DNA of 64,000 nucleotides from Eupeodes corollae (taxonomy: Eukaryota > Arthropoda > Insecta > Diptera > Syrphidae). A program made the position numbers and the translations under genes. This document shows, in pieces, positions 34,509-43,987 of this stretch. The stretch is taken from assembly GCF_945859685.1 (NCBI RefSeq), contig NC_079147.1, positions 234,232,765-234,296,764 of the forward strand, written 5' to 3'. The notes under the pieces are model-generated. The model did not search any database. It was not told where the DNA came from and saw only the letters and a list, made by a program, of their open reading frames with translations. How positions within the stretch are numbered: position 1 is the stretch's first letter; every line of letters begins with the position of its first letter.

Positions 34509-34748
34509 TAGTACCCGTGGCATGATGGTTAGTGCGTTGGACTATCATGCCAGAGGTCTTTGGTTCGATCCCTGCCTATGCCATCTTAAGTCTTTTCACG
34601 GGTACTACACCTTTTTGGGAGGAATTGACAAATTTTCCAAAAGTAACTCTTGTCATGAAAAAGTGTTTTCTCAAATTAGCCGTTCGGATTCGGCATATTA
34701 ACTGTAGGTCCCCTCACTTTCCTGACAACATTACTCGCACACAGGAAT
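34509..34748 (+). mobile_element. tRNA-derived SINE, copy D (with target-site duplication)
   Basis: This is the clearest copy. It begins AGTACCCGTGGCATGATGG, has box A at 34519-34540 and a perfect box B GGTTCGATCCC, then the family body (TTGACAAATTTTCC, TCATGAAAAAGTG, CATTACTCGCACACAGG). It is bounded by the 11-bp duplication TGGTCACTATG (34498-34508 and 34749-34759). Removing the insertion restores the family-J frame (DWSLC then FLDSD). It lacks the last ~45 bp of the 3' tail seen in copy C. Confidence 0.9.
34519..34572 (+). promoter_or_regulatory. Internal pol III promoter (A and B boxes) of SINE D
   Basis: Box A GGCATGATGGTTAGTGCG at 34519-34536 and box B GGTTCGATCCC at 34562-34572, about 40 bp apart, as in tRNA genes. 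This is the least decayed internal promoter among the six copies. Confidence 0.65.
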
Positions 34749-36325
34749 TGGTCACTATGCTTCCTCGATAGTGACGTTAAAGCCAGCGCTGATATGATCA
34801 CAAGTTTAATTCTCCTGGGAATGGAAACTTTTATCTCGAACAGGGTTAAAAGCATCAGACCTAGAGAAAACGCATGGTTCGATGCGACCTTGAAAGATGT
34901 TATTATGGCCAAGAAGGTAAGCTTAAGTTGTTTTTAAGCCAATCCAACTGAGGAAAACGAATAAGTTCAAGAAAGCCAGGAAGGCCTGCCCATATTCAAA
35001 GGACCAAATTTGTACATGACCAAAAATTACGGAAAAAATACTACAATGTCCTAAAGGCATTAAAATTTTTGGTGATTTGTAAAAAATATGAGGAATTCTT
35101 TCTCTTCCTCGGTTCCTTCGCTCGTTGCCAATGACACTCCATTTGTTAGCTCCTTAGAGAAAGCAGGTGTTCTTCATCGCTGGTAAGACCACTGCATAAA
35201 CTTTTTCATATGTCCACCCCTCAGGTCTCGTTCCGAGCGGATAGAAAACCGCATTGGTTCAAGCTATTTCCAAAAAAAGCGAATCTTCCTCATCCCTCTA
35301 ATTACCGACCGATTGCACTTACGTCCCTTCTATCGAAGGTCATGAAAACACTGATTAATTATCAGCTCAAGAAATACCGAGAAGATCGAAACCTTCTTAA
35401 TGACCGACAATACGGCTATCGTAGCAATATTTTCACTGGTGATCTCATGGTTCACCTCACCGAACAGTGGAGCAAATCTTTACGTCGTTTTGGAGGAAGT
35501 AAGATTATTGCACTTGATACTTCAAAAACATTTGATAGGGTTTGGCATCAGGCTCTCTCTTATCAAAAATGCGTGCTTTCGGTTTTCATGAATCCCTGCT
35601 TCATTGGATTAGTAATTACCTTTCGGATCGTTCAATAGTTGTATTGGATAGATACAAGTCTAAAAAATACAAAATAAATGCTGGTGTGCCCCAGGGCTCT
35701 GTTCTAACTCCAACACTCTTTCTAATTTTTATTAACGATCTCCTGTCTGCAACATCTAATCCAATACATTGTTTCGCTGACGATATTACTTTTAGCTTTT
35801 CATATTCGTTTTCAGACTCACATCCCTCTTCTTAGGATGTGGAAATGCAACGACAAAATATGATAAGCTCATTAAATCCCGACCTAAACAGCATTGTACA
35901 ATTGTGGGAATAAAAATCCGTGTGGAATTTAATGCTTTGAAAACCCATTGCTGTCTTGTATCGTTAAAGAGTATTAAGATTACTTGGTTATATCACCATC
36001 ACAAGATCGTTGAAATGTTTCTTGTCTCACCCTCTTTTACCATTATTTTAATAGTTTATGCTCTAGAGAAATCGCCGTTTGGATCCCTTCCCTTAAACCG
36101 TCCAACCGTAATACTCGCGCTCCTAGGATAGCTCATCAATATACCCTCGAGCCCAACTTCGGTCGTACTGTCAAGTATAGAGATTCGTTCTTTAGCCGTA
36201 CTACGCAAATGTGGAATGCCTTGCCACACTCTGTTTTTCAACCCCTCTCTCCTTTTGTTAGTGCTCACACTGTATCTACATAATAAGGGTATTATTATCC
36301 CCTTGAGTATGTATGGAAAAAAACC

Positions 36326-39300
36326 ATAACATGATAGAATTCGGTAGAGACCTACCGCTCCGAAGTTCAAACAAAAACTTAATATTTAAAGTTTAAGATG
36401 TGTGGTGTCCTTTATGAAAAATCTTATTAAAATTTTATGGTTGCATTGGCAAAGTTTTAAGAACCCAAAAAACAGCTGCAGAAAAATAAGTCATAAAATA
36501 ATAAAATCCAGTTCTACGGCTTCGTCCCCTTAAAAGACCAACCTTGGGATTGTAGCTGCTTAAAAAAAGTGTAGCGTCGATAGAATCTTAATGATGCTCT
36601 ATTCAAACACAAGCCAGGTTCAACAAACTATTAACTGATGCAACTGCTTTACAGCATCAAAATAATTAAACGGCTACGAATCAACGAATCCTGATGATAC
36701 AATCTCAAAGCCGAAAAACGTACAATATCCGTTTGTTTTAAGATTTCCGTTTTCAATAAAAATTATAAAATAAAGTGTGGTCTTGTTGTCATCTTCAAAG
36801 ACAAACGAAAAATCTTCCCAGTCACAGTTGATATTCGTATACGTTTGGCGTCATCATCGTCGTCGTCAGTCATCTTGGTTTCCATGATCTGCGGACTGAC
36901 CCTCAAAAGTCAACGCTTAAGTTCCGAACCTCCGCCGCCGCCTCTGGCAACATGTTCAGTGCACTCTGTAAAGCTTTTAACTACCTTTCCTATGCCATAT
37001 AGTCTTAAGAATTTAATATAAAACCCCATAACGAACAGCCCACCGACAACGACGACGACTATACCACACGGACCGGTCTACTTAAAAGGTTCTTGCTCTT
37101 TTCTTTCGTTCTTTACGATCAAGCTCTTTGTCGTCGGTCCGGGTTCGGTGGTGGCGGCTTATATCAAATTTGATTTTCAGCACTAAGGGCATTGCCCGAA
37201 GTATTCTTAATTTTGTTTATGACTTTAGAAGATAAACCCTTTATTCTTGACTTGATGAACTTTAACGGTGCGATGCAAAGAGCGATAGAGAAAAGAACTT
37301 CCAGAAATCTGGGCACCAGGTCACATCCATAAAACCACCAAAATCCATCACGTATGTGATTTTCTCTGTGGATGACAGGAAGTGAGGTGGAACCGAAATT
37401 CATTGAGAACTGCAGGCTCACTGTTCACCCGACACCGACAACACCAACACCACCTCCACCGCACCGCCCGCCCGGAAGGTAGTTTAGCTGAGCTCCAAAC
37501 TAGATACTTTTCATGTAGCCGGTTCACCTGGGTTCAGTGCTCTAGTTTGAGTTTATTGTATCACATTGCTCTCTCCTCACGTTCGCTTTCGCATCCATCA
37601 CACCATCAGAAGCACAGTCGCCTAAGAAACTGCCACAATGGAAAATTCTTGAGATTGCACAATGCACAACTCTGCCGTACCGCGGCGGTGACTTAGGTCG
37701 TCGATCTGTGAAGCCTGCTTCTTGCTGACTTAGACGTTAGACTTAGACTTTCTGCAACGGATGGCACACTAGATGGCTGCCATTGTCTATGCTAAGTCTT
37801 TTTCTGGTTTAACTCCAATCTTCTCACCCTGCGCTGCTCCATCCACCACTGCTCCGCCGTTCCGTATCCATATGTTGGGTCTTTTAGTATCTATCGATGC
37901 AGATATATCTGTATCTTCGTATTTGCGGCTAGTTTTCGGATAGAATTCGATAACACACCACGTAAACGTAGACTAAAAGAGCGAGACGGACTTGTGTACC
38001 AAACGAAACCGAGAGTGGGCAAATCTCCATATCTAGGTGTATCTAGCTACGAGTATATTGATATGCCTGGGTTTGCATAGAGCACGTTCGAGTGGTGGAA
38101 CAAGATTTACTTGCGATGCCTGAACGTGCATCGGCGGCGTCGTTCGTCTTAGTAGTCGCTGTCGTGGTAGTCGTCGTCGAGGAAACTAGGTCAGTTGTGG
38201 AACTAGCTACATTAAAAGCTATTGCTGTTGATGCTTCTGCTGCTGTTGCCTGCTGCCTGCTGAACCACCACAACACCGGTTGTTGGATTGCTTTTGTGGT
38301 AAGGCTTGTAGGCATGCGCAGCGCACTGCGCAGCATAAAACAGAGTAGCTCAACAGCAATACAGCAAAGCGAAGCGCAGCGCAGCGTACTTCTACCCCCC
38401 CGAAGAGGACGACCTGTTCGGAGCCAGGAGTTTACTATAGGTTGCCTGAGCTGCAGTCGGCACATTAATAATGCATGATTCGCTTGCCTTCAATAATAAA
38501 AATAATAATTCTTTGTTTTGGTTTCGGATTGGTGCGAAGTTGGTGCGGAATACTCGATTTGCACAGCAAAGAGGCATCGCAAATCTGAAAACCGCTCATG
38601 CTCCGGCTCCACCATCATCGATCGGCAGTAAGTTGGGGTTTGGGGAACAGGATGATGACAATGACGATGGTATAGCTTTGCCATAAAGTGAACACGACGA
38701 CGACCGACGACGCCAATGACGACGGATGGTGACGCGACGTTGCAGGGTAGTTGGGCACTTTGTTTGGCTTGTAGATTTCGTTTTCTATGTCAAACCTTAG
38801 AGAAGCTTGTGAGTGAAAAAAGACCAAAAAAACACGCTATATTGGTTTTATTATTCTCTTGATGCTTTGACTCTTGAGTCGCCCACGGAGTCATGGTGAG
38901 AAAAACAAAGTTCGATAGTGAGATTATTCATGTTTTTTGTGTGCGCGGTCGTGCTGAGGATGTCAATTGTCAGCTTTAAGTCGGATTGAGGAACTTTTAT
39001 TTGAATAAAGGAAGGAACCTTAAGACGGAATTTGGATCGAAACTTCGGGAACGAGTGTTTAAAATAACAACAGGGGCGACTTTTCATTACTGCAGCAAGA
39101 ATTTCCTTCTGATTCTTTTTTTCTACAGTTAGTTAGGGGTTTCAATAGTACATGTTTTAAATATTAAGACCTTTAAGTCATACAAAAAATAGTTTCTTTT
39201 TCGGACTTAGCCCTACTTTTATTGTATTTCGTTTTTTTGAGCCTTAAAGAAGTTTTTTTGGAATTGATAGTACGGCCGGGCGCCGCGTACCTTTATAGTA

Positions 39301-39415
39301 TTTTATTAAGGCCCATCAAAGTCTTGAGTGAGGTTATACAAATTTTCATTCTATTTTTTGCACTTATTTTCAGCAAAAATAGCACAGCGAAATAAACGGA
39401 CAAGCTGAAGCGAAA
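36326..39415. other. Gene-free stretch, GC-richer, possibly regulatory or UTR
   Basis: 36800-38800 has higher GC, CGTCGT/GACGAC runs, CAG/CTG runs (38220-38260) and a CG palindrome TGCGCAGCGCACTGCGCA at 38315-38332 followed by GCATAAAAC. The long opposing open frames at 38043-38478 are low-complexity and overlap on both strands, so I do not call them genes. No splice-and-frame pattern convinced me. The segment may be promoter or 5' UTR DNA of a host gene. Confidence 0.4.
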
Positions 39416-40120
39416 CCGAAATGGAAAATGGAATACAATCTGTAAGAAGAGGGTTATTGTCACAACGTGAAGCCTAGGCGAGCTTTAGTGTACCTAGAAG
39501 GACCCTCATGAACCACATAAAGAGCGGTTCAATAAAAAAATTGGGTCGGCTACACTCATTCACTTGTGCAACAGAGTTGTGAGATTGGCTCAAGTTGGTA
39601 TGCTGTTTACACAGAAAGTAGTAAGGCATCAAGTCGCAGTATTTTGTGAGGCCAACAACATCGCCAACAGTTTCAGCAGGCTCAGAATTCTGGCAGGAAG
39701 AAGGTGGATGAACTTGTTTATGAAGAAGAACCCAGAGTTGTCGATTAAAAAGGAAAACTAAATAAAAAAATCGTGGCTGACCACTTCACACAGCTAGAGG
39801 TCCTGCTAGACAGATTAAGCATAAAGTACAGACCCCAGTACATCTACAATATCGATGCAAAAGGCTGTAGAATAAATTTGAATCACAAAAAAACGTCTTG
39901 GCTCTTAAAGGGTCAAAAAGAGTGCATCAAATATCAAACGAACATACGGAAAGTGTCACCGTTGTAGGCTCTTCATTTCTCCTGCTCTCCCGATGAAATA
40001 GTAGAAGATCTTGTACAAAAAGGCTTCCAAGCCCTTGATGCAGTCAATCTATTTAAGAATTTGACAATTAAAAACTTCTCTGGAGAATTGATGACAAGTA
40101 AGAGGTTACTGCCCTAATTC

Positions 40121-40507
40121 ATGCTTACTTTTGACTGCAAACAAAGTCTCGAGGAGATTTATAAAGTAAGATCAATCTTGGGCATAGCTGTTAAAATTGA
40201 ACCACTCCGAAAATCTAAAGTTGTTCTGCAGTGCAAACGTTGCCAAGCTTTTGGTCATACCCAAAAATACTGCAACCGAGAGTTTGCTTGTGTAAAGTGC
40301 GAAGTAAAACATGCAACTAAAAATTGTCTTATGAGCAAAGATCAGAAAGCAAAATGTGTGAACTGCAAGGGTAATCACCCGGCAAGCAATAGAGGCTGCC
40401 CAGTTGCCAAAAAATTCCAAGAGTTCAGAAGCAAAAATACATCTGCTAGAGACAAACCCAGAAACACAGTAAATAACGATTTAACTGCTAAAAAAAAACA
40501 ATACTAA
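40121..40507 (+). pseudogene. gag-like ORF1 fragment with zinc knuckles
   Basis: The 128-codon frame contains three Cys/His knuckles: C-x2-C-x4-H-x4-C at residues 38-51, C-x2-C-x3-H-x4-C at 57-69, and a third, CVNCKGNHPASNRGC. Upstream text (EIVEDLVQKGFQALDAVNLF) is on a neighbouring frame with a stop between. This is the nucleic-acid-binding ORF1 of Jockey-type elements, truncated at the N-terminus. Confidence 0.75.
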
Positions 40508-41331
40508 GAAGGAACCGCCTAAAAAGGCTGTGCAAAGTAAAGCGATGAAAAGAAAGCCTATTCTCAGATTGTTAAAAATGTGCGGAAGAATGAAGACACT
40601 TCCATAAAAGAAATGCTACAACTTATTCTTAAAAGAATTGATAAACAGGATTTGAATATCAAACTGCTAAGCGAAAAAGTCGGTCTCAAAAAACAATGAT
40701 GGACAGAACACTTAAAATCGCTACATGGAATGCAAACGGTCTTATACTACATTCATCCGAATTAAAAATCTGTTTAGATCTAGAACATATCGATATTTGC
40801 CTGGTGTCCGAAACTCATTTCTCCAATGGGCAAAGTCTAGATAATGTAATAGAAAACTATTCATGTTACCATAAAAACATGATAAAACAACGTTTAACCG
40901 TATAAGCAACAATCTTTAAAAAACAAATTTACAAATTCAAAAATGATTAACTCAGTACATTCCTAAGGAATTTAACGACTGATGCTTCAACCGATTTTTC
41001 GCTTTGGAAAGCAGCCAAGCGCCTGAAAAGACCACAGTTACAAAACTCGCCCTTGAAATCTCAAGATGGGAAATGGATCGGTAACCCGAAAGGAAAAGCT
41101 AACCTTTTCGCTGAACATCTTGCGAATGTAAAGTATGTGTTTACATCAACTACCAAATAAAAAATCACCAGGTTACGATCTAATTACTGCTCAGGTTATG
41201 AAAGAAATGCCATTGAAAGCCTCCATAAAACTCCAATATATAATAAATGCATGCCTTAAGCAACGGACATACACCATTGGAAAATTGCTGAAGCAATTGT
41301 CATACCAAAGGAAGTAAAACCACCTATTGAA

Positions 41332-41643
41332 GTGACGGCTTACAGACCAATATCGCTTATACCAATTATGGCAAAAGTTTTTGAAAAACTGCTTCTGAAG
41401 AGACTAAGCAAAATCAAAGAAGAAAGAAGGTTATTCCCAAACCATCAGTTTGGCTTTAGAAATAAACATTCCACGATAGACCAAGTTCCTAGAATATCGG
41501 ATGTAATAGAAAAAGCATTAGAAGAAAAACAAGTATGTTCAGCTATTTTCTTAGATGTTGCTCAAGCTTTTGACAAGGTTTGGCATGAGGGACTTGAGTA
41601 CAAACTGCAAGGGATCTTCCCAGGCAGTACTTTGAAATATTAA
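41332..41643 (+). pseudogene. RT fingers/palm frame of the Jockey element
   Basis: The frame gives TAYRPISLIPIMAKVFEKLL, then FPNHQFGFRNKHSTIDQ and CSAIFLDVAQAFDKVWHEGL. The first catalytic Asp (FLD) is present. The downstream FADD frame starts at 41664, separated by a short frameshift. Confidence 0.7.
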
Positions 41644-42698
41644 AATCGTACATCTCAGACCGATTGTTTAGAGTAAGGTTCGATCAAAAATACTCGGAAT
41701 TGAAGAAAATAGAAGCCGGTGTACCACAAGGAAGTGTCCTAGGTCCTACCCTGTATTTACTATACACAAGGGATATTCCAGTTGGTAATCACACTATAAT
41801 GGCTACTTTTGCAGATGATATCGCAATTTTGATACCCGACAAATGTGTCTCTAAGGCAGCAGTAAAACTACAAAATGGCGTATCAAACTCAATGAAACAA
41901 AATCTTCACATATAAACTTTACAAATAAAAAGATAAACAATATTCCAATAATCATTAATAATCAAGCTGTACCTTACGCCAATACGGCCAAATACCTCGG
42001 AATGACTTTGGATGCAAAGCTTAAGTGGAAAGAGCACATCAAAAAGAAAAGACAAGAACTAAACTTGAAATATAGAAAAAAAGTACTGGTCACTTGGTAA
42101 CAACGCTGATTTATCAATCCAAAACAAAATATTGCTGTATTATAATCAAGTACTGTTTGGACCTATAGAATCCAATTATAGGGCTGTACAAATACCAAAA
42201 TCATCCAAAAATTCCAAAACAAAGTCCTTATAGTTAATGCACCTTGGTACATATGAAATACCGATCTACATCGTGACTTACAAATAGAAATGATTACAGA
42301 AATTGTTAAAAAATACGCACAACCAGAGACTGCAAAGTCATACTAATTCTGAAATGGAGTTCGTCTTGAATATAAGACACCATGTTCGGAGATTGAGAAG
42401 AACCAAGACTCGTGAGCTTATTGTCTAAAAAAAAATATGGGAAAGTATTAAAAGTTTAAACTTCCCCCAAAGTGATTGTACAAAATTAAGAAAGAAAAAT
42501 CGGAAGTCGATCCTTCAAGATTGGTCCTGATGAAGAGGTGGTTTTAGTGGTTAAGAGTCCCACACTACTTGGTGTCGAATAATGCCAAGTGTCTTTTGAA
42601 GATTTCCTCCTGTCAAAAAAAAAACTGTTGTAGGCTGCGTTAACAAGTTCAAAGCTGCCGGACCTTGACTTTTAGTTTTTGACCGAGCTACTTGTCAT

Positions 42699-42902
42699 TT
42701 GAATTACACTATTGTAGAGGAAGCAGAAAAACATGAAATAACGCTCTTTTGTCTTCCATCATACACCACAAACGAGCTTCAACCTCTGGATAAAGCCGTG
42801 TACCGATATTTCGAGCATCACTGGGATCAAGAAGTATTGAAGTTTACTTCGAAGTTTGCAGAAAGGAAACTTAATAAAACAAGCTTCAATGTTATATCGT
42901 AA
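42699..42902 (+). pseudogene. pogo DDE catalytic-side frame
   Basis: This 67-codon frame holds YTIVEEAEKHEITLFCLPSY then TTNELQPLDKAVYR and ends near FNVIS. The motif LPxxTT-x-LQPLD marks the CENP-B/jerky/pogo DDE superfamily. Its upstream catalytic Asp lies before the start, in VFDRATCHL, after an in-frame stop. Confidence 0.65.
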
Positions 42903-42920
42903 AGTTTTTGGTCAAAATTC

Positions 42921-43442
42921 ATGACATATGACAACATTACTTCGGGGTTTAGAGCAACAGGATTGTATACTTTTGATCCAGAAGTGATTCCAGCTCCATC
43001 AGCTCTCTCCGGGTTACAATGCCCAACAAATTTAGAAAAAAGTGTTCTATGCACATCTGGTAAACAAACGCAGCAGCCTCACATTATACCAGACCCCTAC
43101 AACTCGGATGATGACTCTGACAATGCTGCACTCTCAACATTAGTAGCTCAAACATCGAGTTTAAAGTCTGCGCCAAAAATTAACAAACTAACTTTAGAGG
43201 AAGCGGAGCATAAAAAATCAGATGAAAAACCTCCATTTCAAAAACTGCTTCCCACACCTAAAACTAAGGTAAGTCGAATGGCAAATCGAAAAAAGGCCTT
43301 GAACTTAAAAGGCCAGGAAGTTAGGAAATATTTTTTCGGAGAGAAGCAAAAGGAACTGGATATAGCTTCTGAACCCAAACCAGGGACAGGAGCGTGGTAT
43401 TATCACGCCTGTAAAGTAGATTATGTAGGACGGAAGACATGA
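42921..43442 (+). pseudogene. pogo transposase C-terminal frame
   Basis: The frame of 173 codons runs from MTYDNITSGFRATGLYTFDP through an acidic/Ser linker (DPYNSDDDSDNAALS) to LLPTPKTKVSRMANRKKALN, WYYHACKVDYVG, and stops by frameshift. The next frame continues the Cys/His end to 43530. A well-kept C-terminus suggests relatively recent loss. Confidence 0.7.
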
Positions 43443-43532
43443 GGCAACGCCAGGCTTTCGGCGCTTGGTATCATGAACTATGCGTCGTATTGACTAAAGC
43501 GGACGGGGCTTTTGAATGTCTAGGTGGATGTT

Positions 43533-43987
43533 AAGTTTTTATTTTTAATTTTATTACAAAATTAACTGATTTACTTTAAAGGCTGATTTTTCAATTTGAA
43601 TTTATATTTGTGTTAATTTTTAGTTTTAAGTTTTTTTAAGTACTATTTTGTCAAGAAGACATTTTAAAACTCTCCTTGAAATATATTAAACAATATGTAT
43701 CATAAAATTTGTCTGTTTTGCTTAAGTTTTACTTTTTTCAGGAAGAAATTCAACATTGTCTGAGAAAAAAAAAACGTATAGCACTTATTTGGAGCAGGGG
43801 TTCCTTTTAAGGCCCAACGTAAGGTTTTTTCTTAAATTATGAAAAACAAATAAATTGATCAGCTTTTTTTGAACTTAAGTTCCCGCCTTATTTTGTATAA
43901 TTAAACTAATTTTTATAATCTATTTAGTTTTCCTTTAAACTCCTTTAGAACCGGTATGGTGCTTGAGGAGTTTAAAGATGTTGTAGC
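43533..43987. other. AT-rich stretch between pogo C-terminus and RTE copy 5
   Basis: No gene seen. It probably holds the pogo 3' end, but no inverted repeat matching the 5' side of the pogo element was found by eye. Confidence 0.4.

Larger units (their letters stand above)
33966..36325 (+). mobile_element. Family-J retrotransposon, copy J3 (contains SINE D)
   Basis: The element begins in the endonuclease: LPQYGLYTNSFLNYMLFKFS, HYCLLYRSPNLDRVS, EIVVTGDF (about 34162-34185), then LVNEPTRISNVEGRAENTLD and NWDSLNNYFRI. SINE D interrupts at DWSLC. It continues with RMVRCD, then NYRPIALTSLLSKVMKTLIN (35300-35360), IIALDTSKTFDRVWHQ, INAGVPQGSVLTPTLFLIF (35680-35730) and an intact FADD at 35773-35784. 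The 3' part is compressed by a deletion near 36010-36090. The end region matches J2 (FFSRTTQMWNALPHSVF at about 36190), closing in GGAAAAAAACC near 36325. The catalytic aspartates are present but frames shift, so it is inactive. Confidence 0.83.
39971..42624 (+). mobile_element. Jockey-clade retrotransposon inserted in the pogo element
   Basis: ORF1 remnant: FQALDAVNLFKNLTIKNFSG then the zinc-knuckle region. ORF2 begins with an endonuclease MMDRTLKIATWNANGLI and CLVSETHFS (40696-40830), with a large deletion after about 40905. The RT follows: LPNKKSPGYDLITAQVM (41150), AYRPISLIPIMAKVFEKLLL (41340), FLDVAQAFDKVWHEGL (41550-41600), GVPQGSVLGPTLYLLYT, an intact FADD at 41808-41819, YLGMTLDAKLKWKEHI, and DLHRDLQIEMITEIV. 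It ends in a poly-A at 42615-42624 and is bordered by GTTGTAGGCT (39961-39970 and 42627-42636), the target-site duplication. Frameshifts and the deletion make it inactive. Confidence 0.88.
39420..43532 (+). mobile_element. pogo/Tigger-like transposon, split by a Jockey-clade insertion
   Basis: The N-terminal part (39420-39970) shows a psq-type helix-turn-helix, SVRRGLLSQREA then VPRRTLMNHIKSGSIKKLGR, then RVVRLAQVGMLFTQKVVRHQ, AGRRWMNLFMKKNPELSIKK and the start of the DDE domain YNIDAKGCR (about 39845-39875), ending at SVTVVG. After the insertion it resumes at 42627 with VVGCVN, jumps by an internal deletion to KFKAAGP, and continues LLVFDRATCHL (second catalytic Asp, about 42673), CLPSYTTNELQPLDKAVYR, NITSGFRATGLYTFDPEVIP, a Ser/Asp-rich linker, and LLPTPKTKVSR. 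A frameshift near 43430 leads to a PHD-like end (HACKVDY, WYHELCVV, stop at 43530). No terminal inverted repeats were found. Confidence 0.85.

Noticed and set aside
36688..36725. CCTGATGATAC...CGAAAAACG resembling a hammerhead core
   Set aside because: No complementary stem II pairing between the two boxes and no neighbouring inverted copy; likely chance.
38043..38478. Two long overlapping open frames on opposite strands in the 38-kb GC-rich segment
   Set aside because: Both are low-complexity and lack any domain. Opposite-strand overlap is expected from CTG/GAC-rich sequence, and no splice or start context supports a gene.
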